Numbered from the stretch's first letter, positions 8,242 to 14,229 are shown. The stretch: DNA of 19,525 nt from 2-12-FULL-40-12 sp964518135 (GCA_964518135.1 CAZFEY010000011.1:1-19525); one strand, 5' to 3'. A program made the numbers and translations. The notes: a model not told the origin generated them from the sequence alone.

Positions 8242-8861
8242 TGATAAAAGCTGTAATTTTTGATCTTGGTAAAGTTTTGATAGGAGGAGATTGGAAATCT
8301 GTCCACGATAAAATCGCAAAAAAATTAAAAATGCCCCTCGATAAAACTGTTTCGATAATACAGCCCATAAGAGACGAGTGGAGTAAGGGAAGAATTAACG
8401 ATAGGGAATTTTGGCAAAAATTAGAAAAGAAATTAGACAGGAAACTGTCACCAAGGTTCAAAAAGGATTTATGGCTTAACGATTACATTAGGAAGCGAAA
8501 AGATGTTAAGGAAACTTGGAAAATTGCGACGGAATTAAAAAATAGGGGATTCGAACTTGCTATATTATCTAATACAACCCCGCCTCACGTTAAAGCCAAT
8601 AGAAAGATAGGCAGATTTAAAAGATTGCGACATTTAGGCTTTAAAATCATCATTTTGTCTTGTGAGGTTGGTTATCGTAAACCAGAATCCAAAATTTACA
8701 AAATTACTTTAAAAAGATTAAAGCTAAAAGCTAAAGAATGCGTTTTTATAGATGACAGGAAGGAAAATATTAAAGCCGCCCAAAAATTAGGTATTAAATC
8801 AATTCTCTTTGAAAATCCGAAAAAATTAAGAAAGGACTTGGCGAGATTAAAATTACTATAA
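8241..8861 (+). CDS. HAD-superfamily hydrolase
   Basis: This 206-aa cytosolic phosphatase-like enzyme has the four HAD motifs in order. Motif I is FDLGKVL with nucleophile Asp8 and Gly10 in place of the usual second Asp, as in the FDLGxV branch. Motif II is LSNTT (Ser110), motif III is the Lys of YRKPES (Lys147), and motif IV is FIDDRKEN (Asp171, Asp172). A helical cap lies at about 15-95, as in the HAD-IA/YihX-like group. Lysine-rich composition and low GC match the core genes. The substrate cannot be told. It stands alone between the terminator at 8192 and the promoter at 8902; no terminator of its own is visible. Confidence 0.88.
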   Translation: MIKAVIFDLGKVLIGGDWKSVHDKIAKKLKMPLDKTVSIIQPIRDEWSKGRINDREFWQKLEKKLDRKLSPRFKKDLWLNDYIRKRKDVKETWKIATELKNRGFELAILSNTTPPHVKANRKIGRFKRLRHLGFKIIILSCEVGYRKPESKIYKITLKRLKLKAKECVFIDDRKENIKAAQKLGIKSILFENPKKLRKDLARLKLL

Positions 8862-8901
8862 ATTCATTGTGTATAACTTTTTATTGTAAAATAAATTGCT
8901 T

Positions 8902-8930
8902 TTGATATTATTAAACCAGCTAAATATTAC
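8902..8930 (+). promoter_or_regulatory. Probable promoter for the 41-aa ORF
   Basis: TTGATA (8902-8907) and TATTAC (8925-8930) have a 17-nt spacer. Transcription would start near 8937 and leave a short leader containing the Shine-Dalgarno AAGGAGG (8946-8952). Confidence 0.5.
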
Positions 8931-8960
8931 ATAACCTGATGAACCAAGGAGGAAACTCTT

Positions 8961-9086
8961 ATGGTCGGTCAGTATGGAGTAATTGGGTTCAGCAATGGTC
9001 CCCCGACTACAGAAGAAGCCAGCTCGATGGGATCAACGCAGGAAGCCCAGAATATCGGTCCGCCCAGCCCGTTCGGCAGGACGTAG
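8961..9086 (+). CDS. Small orphan protein, 41 aa
   Basis: ATG 8961 lies 8 nt after a strong AAGGAGG, and the ORF ends with TAG at 9084-9086. The peptide is rich in Gly, Ser, Pro and Thr (MVGQYGVIGFSNGPPTTEE at the start, ending IGPPSPFGRT). It has no signal peptide, no Cys and no known domain. It is a complete expression unit: promoter 8902-8930, ribosome-binding site, ORF, and a GC-rich terminator at 9121-9157. Codons are GC-richer than in the neighbouring HAD and metK genes. The well-formed unit argues that it is really translated, but nothing shows a function. Confidence 0.6.
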   Translation: MVGQYGVIGFSNGPPTTEEASSMGSTQEAQNIGPPSPFGRT

Positions 9087-9120
9087 ACCATCATCGACGC
9101 CAGGTTTTGTAAGTTAAGAC

Positions 9121-9157
9121 GGGGAGACGCTTTGGCGCCTCCCCCTCATTTTTTTAT
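9121..9157 (+). terminator. Rho-independent terminator
   Basis: GGGGAGACGC (9121-9130) pairs with GCGCCTCCCC (9135-9144) around the loop TTTG, with a single internal A-C mismatch. A run of seven T begins at 9149. It ends the 41-aa gene transcript just before the metK promoter. Confidence 0.88.
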
Positions 9158-9185
9158 TTGACATTATTGTTGGTGCTGATAAAAT
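9158..9185 (+). promoter_or_regulatory. metK promoter
   Basis: Perfect -35 TTGACA (9158-9163) and -10 TAAAAT (9180-9185) have a 16-nt spacer. Initiation near 9192 would place the SAM-I riboswitch at the 5' end of the transcript. Confidence 0.8.
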
Positions 9186-9208
9186 GTAATTGAAAATTGA
9201 ATAGTGTG

Positions 9209-9315
9209 TTTATCAAGAGAGACGGTAGAGATCTGGCTCGATGACCGTCCAACAACCCTTTGAAGCGACTCTTCAAAGAAGGTGTTAAATCCAGGCCCAG
9301 TAGGGAAAGATGAAA
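9209..9315 (+). promoter_or_regulatory. SAM-I (S-box) riboswitch
   Basis: This RNA element binds S-adenosylmethionine and lowers metK expression when SAM is plentiful. P1 is TTTATC (9209-9214) with GATGAAA (9309-9315). The conserved ATCAAGAGAG follows. P2 is GACGGT (9221-9226) with ACCGTC (9244-9249), enclosing TAGAGATCTGGCTCGATGA. P3 is CAACC and GGTG, with an inner stem CTTTGAAG (9258-9265) / CTTCAAAG (9271-9278). TTAAATCC and GGGAAAGATGA complete the core. After P1, a T-rich stretch (about 9321-9340) can pair with the A-rich stretch 9343-9355, just before the metK start region. No GC-rich terminator is visible, so control may be translational; that mode is inference. Confidence 0.92.
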
Positions 9316-9367
9316 GTCGATTTTTTGTTTGTCGTTTTTTGATAAAAAAAACAAATAATTTAAAAAC

Positions 9368-10306
9368 ATAAAAACAAAAACTGCAGAATTTGTATCAGCA
9401 AAACATCCAGATAAAATCTGTGATTATATCGCAGATGCTATTTTGGATGCATATCTCACAGAAGATCAATATAGCCGTACAGCAATAGAAATACTTGGAG
9501 GTCATGGATTGGTATGTGTTGTAGGCGAGATAAAAAGCAATGGTAAAGTTAACATAGAAAAAGTCGTAAAAGATATTGTAGGTGAAAGTTTCAAAGTAAT
9601 CACCAATGTTGTAGAGCAAAGCAATGAAATTGCTAAAGGGGTTGATATTGGCGGGGCAGGGGATCAAGGCATTATGGTTGGCTATGCTTGCAATGAAACA
9701 GAAAATTTTATGCCCTTAGAATATGAACTGGCAAGAGATCTGTGTAAAAAAATTTACGCCAAATACCCATATGACGGAAAGACCCAGGTGACAATAGAGG
9801 ATGGAAAACCTACTAAGATCGTTGCGAGCTTCCAAAATGTTTCTCATGCAGATCTTGAAAGCATTGTCCGATCGGTTATCCAATCTGAAGAATATATTAT
9901 TAATCCAGCAGGAGATTGGAAAATTGGCGGATTCGAAGCTGACTCTGGATTAACCGGCAGAAAAATTATCATCGATAGCTATGGACCGAATGTACCGGCA
10001 GGAGGAGGCTCTTTTAGCGGAAAAGACTGCACGAAAGTTGATAGAAGTGGAGCCTATATGGCTAGAAAAATTGCTGTTGATTATTTAAAACGCCTAAATG
10101 CAAAAGAGGTCTTGGTAAAATTAGCTTATGCTATAGGCAAAAAAGAACCAGTAATGAAAAGTGTGGTTATTGATGGAAGGGAAGAAGAAATCGAAGGATA
10201 CGACCTAACCCCAGAGAATATAATCTCTTCTCTAAACCTTAGAATACCTATCTACAAAGATACAGCTACTTGGGGACACTTTGGAAGAAATTTCCCGTGG
10301 GGATAA
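9368..10306 (+). CDS. metK: S-adenosylmethionine synthetase, with apparent AUA start
   Basis: This enzyme makes SAM from methionine and ATP. The frame is open from just after TAA 9356 and encodes TAEFVSAKHPDKICDYIADA, the family N-terminus with the ATP-binding HPDK. It continues with GGAGDQGIMVGYA and the signature GGGSFSGKDCTKVDRSGAY. At about 312 aa it is shorter than E. coli MetK (384), like other short bacterial forms. The first ATG (9443) would delete HPDK and cannot be the functional start. No ATG, GTG or TTG lies between the stop and the conserved region; ATA at 9368 sits exactly where Met is expected. No Shine-Dalgarno precedes it. The SAM-I riboswitch upstream confirms the gene identity. 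Start by AUA, or an ATG-to-ATA sequence error, remain open. Confidence 0.9.
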   Translation: MKTKTAEFVSAKHPDKICDYIADAILDAYLTEDQYSRTAIEILGGHGLVCVVGEIKSNGKVNIEKVVKDIVGESFKVITNVVEQSNEIAKGVDIGGAGDQGIMVGYACNETENFMPLEYELARDLCKKIYAKYPYDGKTQVTIEDGKPTKIVASFQNVSHADLESIVRSVIQSEEYIINPAGDWKIGGFEADSGLTGRKIIIDSYGPNVPAGGGSFSGKDCTKVDRSGAYMARKIAVDYLKRLNAKEVLVKLAYAIGKKEPVMKSVVIDGREEEIEGYDLTPENIISSLNLRIPIYKDTATWGHFGRNFPWG

Positions 10307-10340
10307 AAATCCAGAATCTCAAAAAATATCCCAAAATAAA

Positions 10341-10365
10341 AGAAGCGACGAATCGCTTTTTTTTG
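10341..10365 (+). terminator. metK terminator
   Basis: AAGCGA (10343-10348) pairs with TCGCTT (10353-10358) around CGAA, followed by T-rich sequence. The next promoter begins 7 nt later. Confidence 0.85.
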
Positions 10366-10371
10366 TTTTTA

Positions 10372-10400
10372 TTGACAGAAATAAAATAATATGATATATA
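10372..10400 (+). promoter_or_regulatory. Promoter of the 5-TM orphan gene
   Basis: TTGACA (10372-10377), a 17-nt spacer ending in TGA, and TATATA (10395-10400). The first 17 bases TTGACAGAAATAAAATA are identical to the promoter at 14230. Confidence 0.85.
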
Positions 10401-10447
10401 TTAGCTAGTTATCTTTTAAAATTACATCTCACGGAGAGGAGCGGAAA

Positions 10448-10930
10448 ATGATCCAGATACGATGGATTATGGTCTTGCTGGCAGCTATCGTCATGATAGT
10501 TGCCGTTTCGAGGAAGGAAGCAAAAAGCGCAATCCTTCCGTTTGTAATGGGCATGGTTTACGGAGTGCTGATCGATCTCGTCGGGGCAAACCTGCTTCGT
10601 TTTTGGGAATACCCAGGATCGAAGCTCGTTTATTGCCTTGTTACGGTCCCGTGCTGGGGCATATTCGGAGTATTAATTAATCTGCCCTGGAACTGGATAA
10701 AGTCGTTTTGGCTGGCATTCACGGTAATAACCATTGCTCTTTTTTCGATGATGGAGCTACCAAATCTTATCACGCGGAGCTGGGTCTATCACGTCCCAAT
10801 GTGGATTGTGGTAATCGGATGGATTCCACTAATTTTCTCTTTCCGAGCAATCTACTGCGCAATCATTGCTTTATGGGAATTCGTCTATGGATTACCAGAA
10901 TTCTCATACTTCGGAACCGAAAAGCGGTAA
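10448..10930 (+). CDS. Orphan integral membrane protein, about five TM segments
   Basis: This 160-aa protein has hydrophobic segments at about residues 5-22, 28-50, 60-81, 84-105 and 112-138, many tryptophans and a short polar C-terminus (EFSYFGTEKR). The Shine-Dalgarno AGGAG (10437-10441) lies 6 nt before the ATG. The topology loosely recalls the CBO0543-type five-TM proteins, but I cannot confirm a match by eye. It stands alone with its own promoter (10372) and terminator (10956), and its codons are GC-richer than those of metK. Transport or envelope roles are possible; the function is unknown. Confidence 0.8.
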   Translation: MIQIRWIMVLLAAIVMIVAVSRKEAKSAILPFVMGMVYGVLIDLVGANLLRFWEYPGSKLVYCLVTVPCWGIFGVLINLPWNWIKSFWLAFTVITIALFSMMELPNLITRSWVYHVPMWIVVIGWIPLIFSFRAIYCAIIALWEFVYGLPEFSYFGTEKR

Positions 10931-10955
10931 GGAGAATCATTTAAAACAAAAATTT

Positions 10956-10979
10956 AAAGGCGGAAAACCGCCTTTTTTC
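10956..10979 (+). terminator. Rho-independent terminator
   Basis: AAAGGCGG (10956-10963), loop AAAA, CCGCCTTT (10968-10975), then further T. It ends the 5-TM gene. Confidence 0.92.
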
Positions 10980-10996
10980 TTTTGTTCCTCTATCTA

Positions 10997-11025
10997 TTGA
11001 CAAATTTATTATGACATGCTATACT
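10997..11025 (+). promoter_or_regulatory. Promoter of the secreted beta-rich protein
   Basis: TTGACA (10997-11002), a 17-nt spacer ending TGC (extended -10), and TATACT (11020-11025). Confidence 0.85.
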
Positions 11026-11051
11026 TTTAGTATTAAGTATAATTTTCGTCA

Positions 11052-11068
11052 TACACTTAGGAAGTGTA
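11052..11068 (+). promoter_or_regulatory. Hairpin holding the Shine-Dalgarno in its loop
   Basis: TACACTT (11052-11058) and AAGTGTA (11062-11068) are a perfect 7-bp inverted repeat around AGG, only 3 nt before ATG 11072. The only Shine-Dalgarno-like sequence (AGGAAG) lies in the loop and the 3' arm. The hairpin could limit or time translation. Confidence 0.6.
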
Positions 11069-11071
11069 AAA

Positions 11072-11704
11072 ATGACGAGTAAATTTATAGGGATTATCTT
11101 GGGAATGATCATGATTCTGGTCGCGACTACGCCGATCTACGCGAGCAACAGCAACACGGCATCGTTCCAGTGGACGGACGACACGTTCCGACTGGAGGGA
11201 TACCAGACCGATGAAAACGGAGCGATCTTGCCCGATATCATCGCTTTCTACAGCGAAAGTGACGGTATCACCGAGATTAATGTCGGTGGCGGATACAACT
11301 GGCGGCTTAACAGCCATTCCAGCGTTCTCGCTGAGGGCTACTTGGTCTGGCGAGACAATAAGGATCTGTCGACTTTATTGCTTGTATCCCCATCCTTTAG
11401 GTACGAGATCGGCGATTATGATTGTAGTGTTGTCCTACCAGTAATGCGGTATTTTGGCGACGGATCTGATGACTCTACAATCCTGGCTCGACCTAGAGCA
11501 TGGATTGAAGTATCACCTGGTATACGCCTCGGGATGATCATGAAGGGAAGCATTCCAGATGAAGGGAACATCGGTGAAATACATGGACCCTACATGGAAC
11601 TGCCGGGTTTCCCCGACGACGAATGTCTTCTGCAAGTTGGGATGTACAACCTAGGCGGAAGCAATCCCAAGCTGGAGGCGCGATTGATTTGCACAACAAA
11701 TTAG
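11072..11704 (+). CDS. Secreted orphan protein, beta-strand rich
   Basis: This 210-aa protein has a clear Sec signal peptide: basic start, hydrophobic core (about 5-22), and probable cleavage after IYA (about residue 24). The mature part is acidic at first. It then shows repeated alternating polar/hydrophobic strands about 10 residues long, such as INVGGGYNWRL, SVLAEGYLVWR, LLLVSPSFRYEIG and RAWIEVSPGIRLGMIM, linked by Asp/Gly/Ser turns. This looks like a beta-barrel or beta-sandwich. It has 3 Cys and no cell-wall anchor motif. It is a single-gene unit with its own promoter, hairpin-covered ribosome-binding site and terminator. The family is not recognised. Confidence 0.78.
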   Translation: MTSKFIGIILGMIMILVATTPIYASNSNTASFQWTDDTFRLEGYQTDENGAILPDIIAFYSESDGITEINVGGGYNWRLNSHSSVLAEGYLVWRDNKDLSTLLLVSPSFRYEIGDYDCSVVLPVMRYFGDGSDDSTILARPRAWIEVSPGIRLGMIMKGSIPDEGNIGEIHGPYMELPGFPDDECLLQVGMYNLGGSNPKLEARLICTTN

Positions 11705-11724
11705 CCTGACCCCAGAACGCATCG

Positions 11725-11757
11725 AAAAGGGTTCCACCGGGAACCCTTTTTTCTTTT
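11725..11757 (+). terminator. Rho-independent terminator
   Basis: AAAAGGGTTCC, loop ACCG, GGAACCCTTTT, then further T. It separates the secreted-protein gene from rarA. Confidence 0.92.
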
Positions 11758-11767
11758 TGCAAGTTTC

Positions 11768-11783
11768 TGGTACAGTCAATACA
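11768..11783 (+). promoter_or_regulatory. Extended -10 promoter, leaderless start for rarA
   Basis: TG-G-TACAGT (11768-11776) ends 6 nt before ATG 11783, so transcription would begin at the start codon. No -35 match and no Shine-Dalgarno are present. Confidence 0.5.
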
Positions 11784-12913
11784 TGGAACCCTTAGCTTCA
11801 AGAATCAGACCTAAAACATTGAAAGAATTTGTCGGTCAAGAACACCTGGTCGGAGATGGAAAACCTATTAATACAGCCATAAAACAAAAACATTTGTTTT
11901 CTTTTATACTTTGGGGTCCTCCGGGGACCGGAAAGACAACTCTGGCAAAAATATATGCTAAAAGCCTAGATGCAAAACTATACGAGCTATCGGCGGTTTC
12001 GGCCGGTAAAGCCGATATCAGAAAAATAATTGACGAAGACACAAAAAACTATCCAAAAATTTTATTCTTGGACGAAATTCATAGGTTTAATAAAGCACAA
12101 CAAGATTTCTTGCTTCCATACGTAGAAAGAGGAGAATTGGTCTTGATCGGAGCCACTACGGAAAACCCGAGCTTTGAAGTAATTTCGCCATTGCTTTCAC
12201 GCTGCAGGGTTTTTGTTTTAAACGAACTCACGGATAAAGAAATGAAAACCATTATCAAGCGGACTAAATTAAAACTAGACAAAGAATCTACTAATTGGCT
12301 GGTAAATATGGCCAATGGTGACGCGAGACAGGCAATTACCATGCTCGAGAATACAAATGAGCTTTATAAAAAAATCAATTTGGAAAATTTAAAAAATGCT
12401 TTGCAATCTAAATTTTTAAGATACGACAAAGTAGGGGAAGAGCATTACAATACCATATCGGCTTTTATTAAAAGCATGAGGGCGAGCCAGACCGATGCTG
12501 CCTTATACTATTTGGCTCGCATGATTGATTCAGGAGAGGATCCAAAATTTATTGCAAGACGTATGGTTATTTTTGCTTCAGAAGATATAGGATTAGCCCA
12601 ACCAACAGCCTTAGTTGTGGCCAATGATGTATTTCGTGCCGTAGAGATCATTGGATTACCAGAATGTGGCATTAATTTAGCCCATGGCGTAACGTATTTA
12701 TGCCAAGCCAAAAAAGATAGAAGCTCGTATAACGCCTATATGACTGCGATGCAAGATGTGAAACAATACGGAAATTTACCAATTCCGTTGAAACTGCGCA
12801 ACGCGGCGACAAAACTTATGAAAGACCTAGATTACGGCAAGGGATACGAACAATATTCAAAAGACGATTATCTACCAGACCAACTAAAAGGAAGGAAATA
12901 TTTTAAGCAATAG
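11783..12913 (+). CDS. rarA: Replication-associated recombination protein A (AAA+ ATPase)
   Basis: This 376-aa AAA+ ATPase of the RarA/MgsA/WRNIP1 family acts at stalled replication forks. The N-terminal RPKTLKEFVGQEHLVG block is typical of clamp-loader relatives. Walker A is GPPGTGKTT (about 45-53) and Walker B is ILFLDEIHRF. Sensor 1 is in GATTENPSF, and an arginine finger is probably in LLSRCRVF. The C-terminal part holds the tetramerisation region, with YYLARMIDSGEDPKFIARRM and the LPECGINLAHGVTYL stretch. Length is slightly short, as the N-terminal zinc-finger-like extension of eukaryotic forms is absent, normal for bacteria. It starts directly after an extended -10, so the mRNA is probably leaderless. 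No strong terminator follows. Confidence 0.94.
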   Translation: MEPLASRIRPKTLKEFVGQEHLVGDGKPINTAIKQKHLFSFILWGPPGTGKTTLAKIYAKSLDAKLYELSAVSAGKADIRKIIDEDTKNYPKILFLDEIHRFNKAQQDFLLPYVERGELVLIGATTENPSFEVISPLLSRCRVFVLNELTDKEMKTIIKRTKLKLDKESTNWLVNMANGDARQAITMLENTNELYKKINLENLKNALQSKFLRYDKVGEEHYNTISAFIKSMRASQTDAALYYLARMIDSGEDPKFIARRMVIFASEDIGLAQPTALVVANDVFRAVEIIGLPECGINLAHGVTYLCQAKKDRSSYNAYMTAMQDVKQYGNLPIPLKLRNAATKLMKDLDYGKGYEQYSKDDYLPDQLKGRKYFKQ

Positions 12914-12939
12914 GCCACTATAAAAACCCTTGGAATTAT

Positions 12940-12967
12940 TTGACACATATATCTGTGGAGTTATAAT
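12940..12967 (+). promoter_or_regulatory. Promoter of the coiled-coil gene
   Basis: TTGACA (12940-12945), a 16-nt spacer and TATAAT (12962-12967): both hexamers match consensus. The start site would be near 12974, giving a leader of about 44 nt to ATG 13018. Confidence 0.85.
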
Positions 12968-13017
12968 AAATTCGTAGGAGAAACGTGGCATAAAAAGAAG
13001 ATAACGATATCATAAAC

Positions 13018-13269
13018 ATGCTTACCAGAGAAGACATTGAAAAAATTATTGAAGCCAATCAGGAAGTTTTTCCAAGTAAAGAAAATTTCGAAAGCTTTAA
13101 GGACGAAATAAAACAAAGCTTTTCCGATCTACAAACTTCGGTAGATAGTTACGCCAAAAAAGCTGATGATTATTTTCAAGAAATGGTTGCTCTATCCCAC
13201 AAAGTGGACCGCCACGAAAAGTGGTTTCACCAAATCGCAGATAAGCTTGGTATAAAACTAGAATACTAA
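13018..13269 (+). CDS. Small coiled-coil protein, conserved-hypothetical type
   Basis: This 83-aa acidic, helical protein has a heptad-like pattern over about residues 20-70 and the C-terminal block LSHKVDRHEKWFHQIADKLGIKLEY. I associate that block with small CPR proteins of unknown function, but cannot confirm it here. ATG 13018 has no good ribosome-binding site. The only strong one, TAGGAG (12975-12980), lies 4 nt before GTG 12985. That GTG is in the same frame and is followed by GCA and then an in-frame TAA (12991-12993). Translation may restart at 13018, or the start may have been lost to a nonsense change. A promoter and a terminator frame it as a single-gene unit, although its composition is AT-rich like the core genes. 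Confidence 0.75.
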   Translation: MLTREDIEKIIEANQEVFPSKENFESFKDEIKQSFSDLQTSVDSYAKKADDYFQEMVALSHKVDRHEKWFHQIADKLGIKLEY

Positions 13270-13290
13270 TCCTTATTTATAAATCACACA

Positions 13291-13316
13291 AAATCGCCCG
13301 AAAGGCGATTTTTTAC
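13291..13316 (+). terminator. Rho-independent terminator
   Basis: AAATCGCC (13291-13298), loop CGAAA, GGCGATTT (13304-13311) and T-run. Confidence 0.9.
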
Positions 13317-13336
13317 TATACGCAGAATAAATAATC

Positions 13337-13352
13337 TGATATAATAATATTA
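13337..13352 (+). promoter_or_regulatory. Extended -10 promoter, leaderless start
   Basis: TG-A-TATAAT (13337-13345), a perfect -10, ends 6 nt before ATG 13352. No -35 match is seen at the right distance and no ribosome-binding site exists. Confidence 0.55.
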
Positions 13353-13633
13353 TGGATACATTGATTAAGGCAGATATTTTCTTTTTTATATCCACCATAG
13401 CAACTGTTATAATTACAATTTTGATTTGTGTGGTTTTGTATTATTTAATTAGTTTTGCGAGAAATCTATACCAGCTTATAGAAAGCATCAAAGAGAATCT
13501 AGAAGATTCTGAAGAATTCGTTGCCGAACTAAAAGAACGCCTGGAAAACAGTCTGTTGTTCCAATTCTTCTTTCCATCATCTATAAAGAAAAAAGGCTCA
13601 AAGGTTAAAAGCCAAAGAAAAAGTCGACGATAA
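13352..13633 (+). CDS. Small membrane-anchored coiled-coil protein
   Basis: This 93-aa protein has one TM segment (about residues 8-34), an amphipathic acidic helix (about 35-68, likely coiled coil) and a strongly basic tail (KKKGSKVKSQRKSRR). It resembles DUF948- or YtxH-like small envelope proteins in layout only; no family is certain. The mRNA is probably leaderless. The next gene, also a TM-plus-helix protein, starts 51 nt later, so the two may act together at the membrane. Confidence 0.75.
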   Translation: MDTLIKADIFFFISTIATVIITILICVVLYYLISFARNLYQLIESIKENLEDSEEFVAELKERLENSLLFQFFFPSSIKKKGSKVKSQRKSRR

Positions 13634-13639
13634 ACAAGT

Positions 13640-13666
13640 TTGTTCTCTGCTGAGAATAGAACAATT
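13640..13666 (+). other. Intergenic hairpin between the two TM/coiled-coil genes
   Basis: TTGTTCT and AGAACAA form a perfect 7-bp stem, with CTC/GAG pairing inside. No T-run follows, so it may be a processing or partial-termination site rather than a full terminator. Confidence 0.4.
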
Positions 13667-13684
13667 TAATTATTAGAATATTTT

Positions 13685-14038
13685 ATGAAAAAGAAAGTAA
13701 ATGCCTTAAAAGGAGTGAAACTGGCCGTCCTCGGCGTAGCTCTTGCCGGATTAGCCGCAACGACCTATTTTTTTTACGGCCCAAAAGGAAAAACGCACCG
13801 CCGACACTTGCAAGCATGGGCTATTAAAATGAAAGGAGATGTTATAGGAAGACTTGAAAAAGCCAAGGAAGTTACAGAATCTGCGTACCATAATATTATT
13901 GATTCTGTAGCAAAAGAATATGCCAAAGATTCAAAGATAGCAAAGAACGAGATCCACTCGCTAGCAAAAGATCTAAAAAAGCATTGGAAAACAATCTCTA
14001 AAGTGGTAAAAAAAACGAAGAAAAGCTCAAAAAAGTAA
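13685..14038 (+). CDS. YtxH-like small membrane protein, Lys-rich
   Basis: This 117-aa protein has a short basic N-terminus and one hydrophobic segment (about residues 12-31, LAVLGVALAGLAATTYFFYG). The long helical region that follows is very rich in Lys and Ala, ending in KKTKKSSKK. The layout TM, GPKGKTHRR, long amphipathic helix recalls the YtxH-like / gas-vesicle-protein-like group. TAGAAT (13674-13679) lies 5 nt before the ATG, so transcription may start about at the ATG. A strong terminator follows. The basic tail might contact nucleic acid or acidic lipids; this is inference. Confidence 0.75.
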   Translation: MKKKVNALKGVKLAVLGVALAGLAATTYFFYGPKGKTHRRHLQAWAIKMKGDVIGRLEKAKEVTESAYHNIIDSVAKEYAKDSKIAKNEIHSLAKDLKKHWKTISKVVKKTKKSSKK

Positions 14039-14051
14039 GAACGCGCGAATT

Positions 14052-14085
14052 AAAAACCGCTCTTGAGGAGCGGTTTTTGTTTTTA
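14052..14085 (+). terminator. Rho-independent terminator, possibly bidirectional
   Basis: AAAAACCGCTC (14052-14062), loop TTGAG, GAGCGGTTTTT (14068-14078), then TGTTTTTA. The A-run on the 5' side would also let it work on the minus strand. Confidence 0.9.
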
Positions 14086-14087
14086 TT

Positions 14088-14199
14088 AAAAATGAACGGG
14101 GGACTCGCTAAGTATCAGTTAGCAAGTTCCCCCTGATTCGCAGGGCTTGGGCAGCCTCGGAACTGGTTTAACAATAGCAGATTTTGTGGACGGCATCAA
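14088..14199 (-). ncRNA. Candidate minus-strand small RNA unit
   Basis: This gene-free stretch holds a strong hairpin. GGGGGACT (14098-14105) pairs with AG-T-TCCCCC (14125-14133), and GCTAA pairs with TTAGC inside. On the minus strand it is followed by ATTTTT (14093-14088). A minus-strand promoter-like pair, TTGATG (14199-14194) and TATTGT (14176-14171), has a 17-nt spacer. The transcript would be about 75 nt. The T-run is 5 nt from the stem, so terminator quality is moderate. It could instead be a remnant or an element acting on the plus strand. Confidence 0.35.
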
Positions 14200-14229
14200 C
14201 TAGTTATTAGCCTAAAATTCTGTTTTATG

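Noticed and set aside
9310..9342. 10-codon ORF starting inside P1 of the SAM riboswitch
   Set aside because: The ATG is part of the conserved GATGA of the aptamer; no ribosome-binding site, and the frame does not join metK.
10462..10944. Two ORFs in another frame within the 5-TM gene (10462-10680, 10708-10944)
   Set aside because: They are shadows of the 10448 frame, which has the ribosome-binding site and a coherent membrane pattern.
14118..14196. 25-codon minus-strand peptide starting at ATG 14196
   Set aside because: No ribosome-binding site, and the most likely minus-strand transcript would start downstream of this ATG.
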